Source: Eulemur rufifrons
Lineage: Eukaryota; Chordata; Mammalia; Primates; Lemuridae
Assembly: GCF_041146395.1 (NCBI RefSeq)
Contig: NC_090989.1
Coordinates: 240,488,843 to 240,552,842, forward strand
Direction: 5' to 3'
DNA: 64,000 nt
The notes beneath the pieces were generated by a model, which saw only the letters and a program-made list of their open reading frames with translations, was not told the origin of the DNA and ran no database searches. Both the position numbers and the translations under genes were made by a program. Below, piece after piece: positions 57,991-64,000 of the stretch. The stretch's first letter is position 1. Every line of letters starts with the position of its first letter.

Positions 57991-58689
57991 GAAACCGTGA
58001 TACAGAAGACATTACGTGGATCTAAGGGTTCTTCCTCTCCCCTATGACCCACCGTGGGGTCACACACCACAATCACACTCTGCAACCTTGTGCCATCTTA
58101 GAGAGAAGCAAAGGACAGAGGAGAAAATGTCAAAGCCTGAGTGTCATCCAGACCATCAGTTATCTAAGGAGATTATCCGAATTCTCAAATTGGACCAAGT
58201 TTACTGGATTGGACCAAAACTGGTCACCCAAGATCAAATCAGAGGTAGAAAATAATGAAACCACAGTTTCTTGGCCCATGTGAAAGTAGCAGGGTTAGAC
58301 TATAAGTCCTGCCATGCAATGATCAATGCATTTGGGGGCAAATAGAGACTATTTTCCTGGTTTTGTTCGTTTGTTTTCATTAATTGTGATTCTTTCTCAG
58401 CTAGGCAGTATGAATACCGCATACATTGTATGATTTCTCATTCTCTGTTTAATATTCCTTACCTTTGTTTATCATCTTTTGTGCATTTAGCCTTTTTGAC
58501 TCACTTCTTAATGAGTGGATCCATGGGTCTATGACATGAAATGCTTTTATAAATTTGCACAGGAGGAGACCTGGCTTAAAGCTTGGCTTTTTTTTCTTGT
58601 CCTGAGATTTAGGCATGTCTGGACAGGTCTGCACAGCTGGCAGAGAAGGCTGGCAGGGCTCTATTTACTTGAGGGAATAAAGATCCTCA
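57991..58689. other. Unassigned non-coding sequence
   Basis: Nothing recognisable. Confidence 0.4.
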
Positions 58690-58990
58690 TGCTAAGACAT
58701 TCATCCTCAAGGAAGAGAGTGCAGGGGAAGGAGAAAGGATCACTGAGCTTCAAAGTATATAGAGAATCTGGAGAATTAGGCTTTTTGTTGTTGCTGTTGT
58801 AAAGGAGCTTCTTCAACTTCCATCCAACTTCTTCAACTTCCATTTAATAGATCAAGTGCCCGGCTTCATGGAACTCACTGATGCTTAGGGAGGCATAACT
58901 CAGGATTGGACAGAGAGGAAACAAAAAGCCCAGCCCTTCTGGCTCAGTGGGTTGGTGGACAGCGAGAAAGGGTCTGAGGGAGGGGTCTCA
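58690..58990. repeat. Unnamed repeat, copy 2 (no LTR; empty site)
   Basis: Paralogue of 56690-57370 without the MLT1 LTR. It carries a local 20-bp tandem duplication, 'cttcttcaacttccatccaa', at about 58808-58846. Confidence 0.7.
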
Positions 58991-59214
58991 CTCAGTCTGT
59001 CTCTTACATCATCAAGAAAATGAGGGCCCGTAGGCATAACCTCCTCCAGCTTCCCAGTATTTCCTTGATATACATACCTATAATTTTACCTGTCCACAGC
59101 AACTCTTCTCTTTTCTCAGAGCATGTGATGTTGCACCTTTTGTGAAATACCTGTGTCCGTGACCCCATCCCTTTCCACCTCTTTAGGGACCTGCCATTGT
59201 CAGAAAGGAAACTT
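58991..59214. other. Unassigned non-coding sequence
   Basis: Nothing recognisable. Confidence 0.4.
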
Positions 59215-59730
59215 CTCCTCTACCCTCTTAGGTTTAGTCACTGGGGGCCTGCAAATTAAACTAGTGAAAGACAGATTAGCAGGAGAAAAGGCACACAATT
59301 TTTATGAATAGTAATGTGCACGGCAGTTCACAGAAAAGAAGTGAACCTCAAAGAAGTGGGTAGAGTTGGGGGCTTAAATATGATTTTAAAAAAGGAAGGG
59401 GGGTTGGGCTTTAAATGACAACAAATCACAGGGAAGCAACTAGAAAATGTATAGAGGAACTAATGGAAGACAAGGGTGATCTTAGTGAGATCTGTTCGTG
59501 CAAACTCATCTCTGTGTTGTTGACGCTCCATCTCTGGTGATTATAGTTACTCTTTTCCTGCTGGTGGGGAGGGCACCTTCACAAAGGGAAATTGATGCCC
59601 TGGTTTTAAGCACATAAGGGGAGGGCATAGAACTCTTTCTGCGTCTGTTGATTCTCAGTTGCTTTCAGCTCAAAATAATCCTTATGCCAAAGTGGTGTAT
59701 TTTGGGTGGCACAGTCTGATCCCCTTCACT
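59215..59730 (-). mobile_element. Probable solitary LTR (antisense), family unassigned
   Basis: 'gattagcaggagaaaaggc', 'gagttgggggcttaaatatg', 'ttttcctgctggtggggag' and 'ctgttgattctcagttgct' resemble the antisense of a mammalian ERV LTR. Target duplications were not found. Confidence 0.45.
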
Positions 59731-59864
59731 ATATCAAACACACTCTCCTTCTGTGATAGCTCCATTTCCTCCCCTAGTTGCTTTTTCCTCTCTTCCTACA
59801 AACATAGTCAAATTTTTCTCATCTCTATGATCCTTCCACTGGCCCTTCCACATTCATCCAAAAT

Positions 59865-59960
59865 AATATTTATTGAGGGCTTTCCGAGAGCAGGCATTGT
59901 TCTGGTGCCGAGGGCATTGCGAGTGAATAATACAGATACAGTCTGTCTTCCTCCAGTGTA
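59865..59960 (-). repeat. L2-type 3' fragment (antisense)
   Basis: 'atttattgagggctttccg', 'gagcaggcattgttctggtg' and 'gtgaataatacagatacag' fit antisense L2. Confidence 0.5.
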
Positions 59961-59999
59961 GTCTAGCATCTCCACTCCCTCTAGCTACCATCCAATTTC

Positions 60000-60830
60000 A
60001 TTTCCTTCTCATCCAAACCTCAGAGTAATCTACTATCCTGCTCTTTTTCCTACAATCTCTTCTCACGTTAGTGCCATCCTATCATCCAAACCAGAAACCT
60101 AGGAACTCATCCCGATTTGCTTCTCCTTCTCTTTTCACCTGTCAGCAAATCCAGCTGATATTACCTCAATATTTTTTTAAATGATTTCCCTCCACTCTGT
60201 CCCTGCCACCATGTTTCTAGGCTAGCCTGATCATCTCTTGCTCATTATGGTTGTCATAACTGGTCTTCCTGCCTTCTGGTTCCAGCTCCCTTAAGTCCGT
60301 CCTCCAGGCAGGGGCTATAGAGCTCATTCCTATGCTTGTAACCCTCTCAAAGACTGTCAGTTCCCTAACAGGATAGAGTTCAAGTTCATCTGTGGGGCCT
60401 CACACTTTTGTCACTGCCTTCCTTTCCAGTCTCTCCTGTGGTAACTCCGTGAACTCTCTCTACTTGCAGGTCTGCACGTAGAGCATGCTTGGTCTGTGCA
60501 GGTGCTTAAGATTATAACTGCCTGAAACACTCTTTCCTGGCCCCTTCTTGGATACTGATACCCAGCTCTCTCTACCTGCAGGGGTTCCTAGCTTTATTCT
60601 TCAAGGCTCAGAGTTTTTGTTACCTACAGTACTCTGTAAAGGCCTCCCAGGTAGTCCTCCTGCTTGGAGGGAAGGATTTGTGTTCTTCCTCTGTGATTCC
60701 ATAGTGCCTTTTATATTATTTTATAACTCTCTGCACTGTCTTTTCCATGGGCTGTGACTCCTTTAGAAAAGTGATTTGCAAATGGTGGGTGCTCAACTCA
60801 TATTTGTGGAATGAGGTCCCAGAGGAGGCT
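60000..60830 (+). repeat. L2-type LINE, 3' ORF2 and 3' region
   Basis: 'ccagaaacctaggaactcat' (near 60090), 'actggtcttcctgccttctg' (60258), 'ttcttcaaggctcagagttt' (60597) and 'tttatattattttataactc' (60711) keep the order of L2 from late ORF2 into the 3' end. Coding capacity is lost. Confidence 0.6.
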
Positions 60831-61489
60831 TGATCTGAGCTTTTCCACGAACGGATAAGATTCCCTAAGCTACTGACACAGAAGCCAGTCCTCATTGTGG
60901 CTTGAACCTCGAGTATCGCTGGAGATCCAGCTTCTCCTCCTGGAGATGGGACGTCAGTGGCTCTGTCTTAGCTTTCTGTCACAGCCAGGATTAGAACATG
61001 GGCTCTCTGCTCTCTACAGTATAACACGTGGCCTTCCTTCATTTATCCAACAGTAAATAACTGCCCTTCTTTTCCACTGATGTGAGACCCTCACTCTGTG
61101 AAACAAATTTCCAGCTATTCCTCCCAGCTTTGAGCTATTCACAAATCGGGTAAATAAATTTTCTTTGTTTACATCCACATAATTCATAAAATGTTCACAA
61201 AGACTAAACTAGCCCACATCACTCACATTAGAGCCTGTAATGGTGGACACCATTCCATTAACCTGCATCCCTTTGGGATCCTTCATTTGCCTAATTGATA
61301 ATCCTTCCATCTGAACTCCATCCAGCCCTTATTTCTCTGCCTTGTCCCCAAATAATGTCATGAAAGATGGCAAACACTTGGCTGTCATCCAGAACCACTA
61401 AATCCAACTTGCCCCTCAAATTGCAGCCTTGTGAAACTACCACCAAATCCTTTTAAAAAATTAAGATGAAACTATTCTCTATTTCTTAA
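60831..61489. other. Unassigned non-coding sequence
   Basis: No repeat named with confidence; may contain more diverged LINE. Confidence 0.4.
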
Positions 61490-61760
61490 TATTCTCTCCT
61501 TCCTTAAAGACTGTACCCCAACTCTCCTGGTTTTCTTCAGATTTCTCTGACAATTATTTCTCTAATTCATTGGCTATTTCCCTGTCTGTTTCCTGCAACC
61601 CAGCTTCCATCACATCTGCAGTCTCACGTCATCCTACGTACTCTCCCCAGGTTGTCTCATGTAAACCAACGACTTCAACCACCATCTCTTTGCTAATGAC
61701 TCCAAGATCTGTGGCCATTCTGTTCAAAATGTAGGCCCCATATTCTCAGCCACACCTGGA
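61490..61760 (+). repeat. L2-type LINE, reverse-transcriptase segment
   Basis: Translation at 61671-61712 gives D-F-N-H-H-L-F-A-N-D-S-K-I-C, a decayed form of the L2 reverse-transcriptase active-site block in which the usual A-D-D has become A-N-D. It is a separate copy from 60000-60830, since RT would lie upstream of the 3' end. Confidence 0.6.
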
Positions 61761-61960
61761 TGTTTGGCTGCAGGCTTATACCAGAGATGCCAGTCACTGT
61801 TTGTCTGCCAACATCTTCTCAGAAAAGTACCTTCCCACAACCCATAAAGACTAGCCATAGAGATCACTCTGTGACTTCATCCCTCAGGCCATAGCTGATT
61901 TGACCAGAGTGGCTGTCTGATTCAAGCTCAGTCAGATTCTGTCCGCTGGCAACTACTTTC

Positions 61961-63190
61961 TGCTTCTATGGTTTGCTATTCTGGATATTTCATATGAATG
62001 GAATTATATAAGGTGCCGTTTGTGTCTGGCTTCTTTCCTTTAGCATAATGTCTTCAAGGCTCATCCACGTTGTAGCATGTATCAGTACTTCATTCTTTTT
62101 TTATTGTGTAATAATATTCCATTGTATGGACATACCACATTTTGTTTATCCATTCATCAGCTGATGGATGTTTGTGTTGTTTCCACTTTCTAGCCATTGT
62201 GAATGATGCTCCTATAAACATTCATGTACAAATTTTTTTGTGTAAACATATATTTTCAGTTCTCTTGGTTATATACCTAGGAGTGGAATCACTGGGTCAT
62301 ATGGAAAATATTTAACTTTTGAGAAATTGCCAAACTTTTTCCAAAGCACTGTGCCATTTACATTCCCAGCAGCAATATATAAGGGTTCCAATTTCTCCAC
62401 ATCCTCACCAACAGTTGTTGTTTTTCTGGTTTATTATGATGATGCCCATTCTGGTGGGTGTGAAGTAGTATCTCATTGTGGTTTTTTATTTGCCTTTTCC
62501 TAATTGCTAATGAGCAACTTTTCATGTGCTGCCATTTGTATATCTTCTTTGGAGAAACATCTATTCAAATTCTTTGTCCATTTTTCAATTGGGTTATTTG
62601 TCTTATTCTTGAGTTGTGAGAATTCTTTACATATTCTGGATACTGGACCCTTATCCAATATAATATATGCATATATTTTCTCTCATTCTATGGGTTATCT
62701 TTTCACTTTCTTGATTGTTCCTTTGATGCATGAAAGTTTTTAATTTTGATAAAGTCCAGTTTGTTAATAATTTTGCTGCTTGTGCTTTTGATGTCATATT
62801 TAAGAAACTGTTACCTAACCAAAGTTCATGGAGCTATGTCATAGCTATGTTTCCTTCTAAGAGTTTTATAGGTTTAGCACTTACATTTAGGTAGGTCTTT
62901 GATCCCTTAGAGATCATTTCTGTGTATGGTGGTCCAAATCATTCTTTTGCATGTCCCAGCACCATATGTTGAAAGACTATTCTTTCCCCATTGAGTGGCC
63001 TTGGAACCCTTATAGAATATTTATTAGCCATGCATGTATGGTTTATTTCTGGACACTCAATTCTATTCCATTGATAAATATGTCTATACTTACACTAGCA
63101 CTAGGCTGTTTTGATTACTGTAGTTTTATATTAATAATTTTTTTAAATTGGGAAGTGTAAGCCCTCTAACTTTGTCCTCACTTTAACAAT
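61961..63190 (-). mobile_element. Old L1 3' end (antisense)
   Basis: 'tagcataatgtcttcaaggc', 'taatattccattgtatgg', 'agtagtatctcattgtggtt' and 'gcatgtcccagcaccatatg' follow the antisense L1 3' UTR and ORF2 C-terminal region. Many stops; comparable in age to the L1 at 17230. Confidence 0.85.
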
Positions 63191-63430
63191 TTAAAAGCAT
63201 GTGTACATCTTCTAAAATAATTTTTAAAGTAATATGTGACCATTTTGTTCAACTTAAAAATTTACCTAACAATTTAAGAAAAAAAATAAAAGCAAATGTG
63301 CTTTACAAATGTGTCTGTATGTCCATACGTAAGTACATATATTCATATTTATGGAAACTGAAATACACAGCTTTATATTTTGCTTTATTCCACATAACAT
63401 TATATCATGAGTAATTTTACATGTTGGGTG
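63191..63430 (-). mobile_element. Old LINE-type fragment, left of the Alu
   Basis: 'gctttattccacataacatt' and 'tatcatgagtaattttacat' resemble an ancient LINE in reverse; it continues at 63730 after the Alu ('catgttattaaatatcttg'). Confidence 0.45.
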
Positions 63431-63729
63431 TTTGTTTTTGTTTCAGACAGCATCTTGCTGTGCCCAGGCTAGAGTACAGTGGCATCATAATAGCTCACTG
63501 CAACCTCAAACTCTTGAGCTCAAACGATCCTCCTGCCCCAGCCTCTGGAGTAGCTAGGACTACAGGCACCACCACGCCCAGCTAATTTTTACATTTTTTG
63601 TAGAGCTGGCAGGGAGGGGGGGAGGTTCTCATCATGTTGCTCAGGCTAGTCTTGAACTCCTGGCCTGAAACAATTCTGCCTCAGCTTCCCCAAGTGCTAG
63701 GATTACAGATGTCAGCCACCACACTTGGC
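63431..63729 (-). mobile_element. Alu SINE, antisense
   Basis: 'gcccaggctagagtacagtg', 'gtggcatcataatagctcac', linker 'ctaatttttacattttttg' and 'agtgctaggattacagatg' make a complete dimeric Alu. catgtt at 63420-63425 and 63730-63735 may be the decayed target duplication. Confidence 0.9.
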
Positions 63730-64000
63730 CATGTTATTAAATATCTTGGGAAATGTCATTTTAGAAGCTGCATTCTGTTATATGGATGCATAATTATTAG
63801 TCATTCCCCTACAGTTAGCCATATAGGCTATGTCTAGAACAGTGTAATAAACGTGCTTATATAAGTCTTTTGTGCAGCTCTAATATCTGTTTTAGGCTAG
63901 AAGCGTAGAAGTAGAATTACCAGATCAAAGAATACTTTAATGATTTTGACTTTTATGGTTAAATTCCAGGCAATTCCTAATAAAGTGTACAAATTCCAAG
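63730..64000 (-). mobile_element. Old LINE-type fragment, right of the Alu
   Basis: Continues 63191-63430: 'atggatgcataattattagt', 'agtcattcccctacagttag' and 'agtagaattaccagatcaaag' (part). It runs off the window. Confidence 0.45.

Noticed and set aside
1..64000. CRISPR array, bacterial operon or novel defence-type system
   Set aside because: All recognisable content is mammalian interspersed repeats; no regularly spaced repeats with unique spacers and no prokaryotic genes.

Overview
The window reads as non-coding nuclear DNA from a primate, most likely a strepsirrhine (lemur/loris/galago group). Three things point there. The Alus at 17610-17961 and 63431-63729 carry variants I associate with strepsirrhine Alus (left arm 'gtggcatcatcatagctcac', right arm 'cggggatctcgctcttgct' and 'cagagtgctaggattacagg'). 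The youngest L1s form one closely related lineage with an unusual G-rich 3' UTR. No L1 3' end here resembles the human L1PA type. I recognise no host protein-coding exon, tRNA or rRNA, and no CRISPR array; nearly all long open frames are L1-derived or lie in simple repeats.

Layout. 1-14000 holds unassigned sequence with scattered old repeats: two MLT1-type LTRs with target-site duplications, MIR and L2 pieces, a DNA transposon at 10831-11155, and an ERVL-type integrase remnant around 11200-12160. A 5'-truncated L1 3' end lies at 14199-14990. From 17230 to about 31560 is a nest of antisense L1: an old L1 was hit by an Alu (17610-17961) and a MaLR LTR (18661-19133), and then by a structurally full-length young L1 on the minus strand (19719-27943) flanked by a perfect 17-bp target-site duplication. 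That L1 has a frameshifted ORF1, an ORF2 with one visible 1-base deletion and one nonsense codon, a very long 2.5-kb CpG-rich 5' UTR built from tandem monomers, and about 0.65 kb of non-L1 sequence beyond its 3' UTR, which looks like one or two rounds of 3' transduction. The old L1 resumes at 27961.

31561-40700 is mostly unassigned with few old repeats. At 40701-44652 a free left Alu monomer (FLAM-like) is split in its A-rich tail by a second young, 5'-truncated L1 on the plus strand, and the imperfect 13-bp duplication of the monomer straddles the L1. 44653-64000 contains many MIR and L2 fragments, a Tigger-type element, a GC-rich hAT-type element that mimics a CpG island, a diverged repeat pair 2 kb apart in which one copy carries an MLT1 LTR and the other is the matching empty site, and an old antisense L1 at 61961-63190.

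The parts work together only as a record of retrotransposition. The most notable object is the full-length L1 with its monomeric 5' UTR and transduced 3' flank. Repeat family names are from memory of consensus sequences, without RepeatMasker; bounds marked by target-site duplications are exact, others are approximate to tens of bases.
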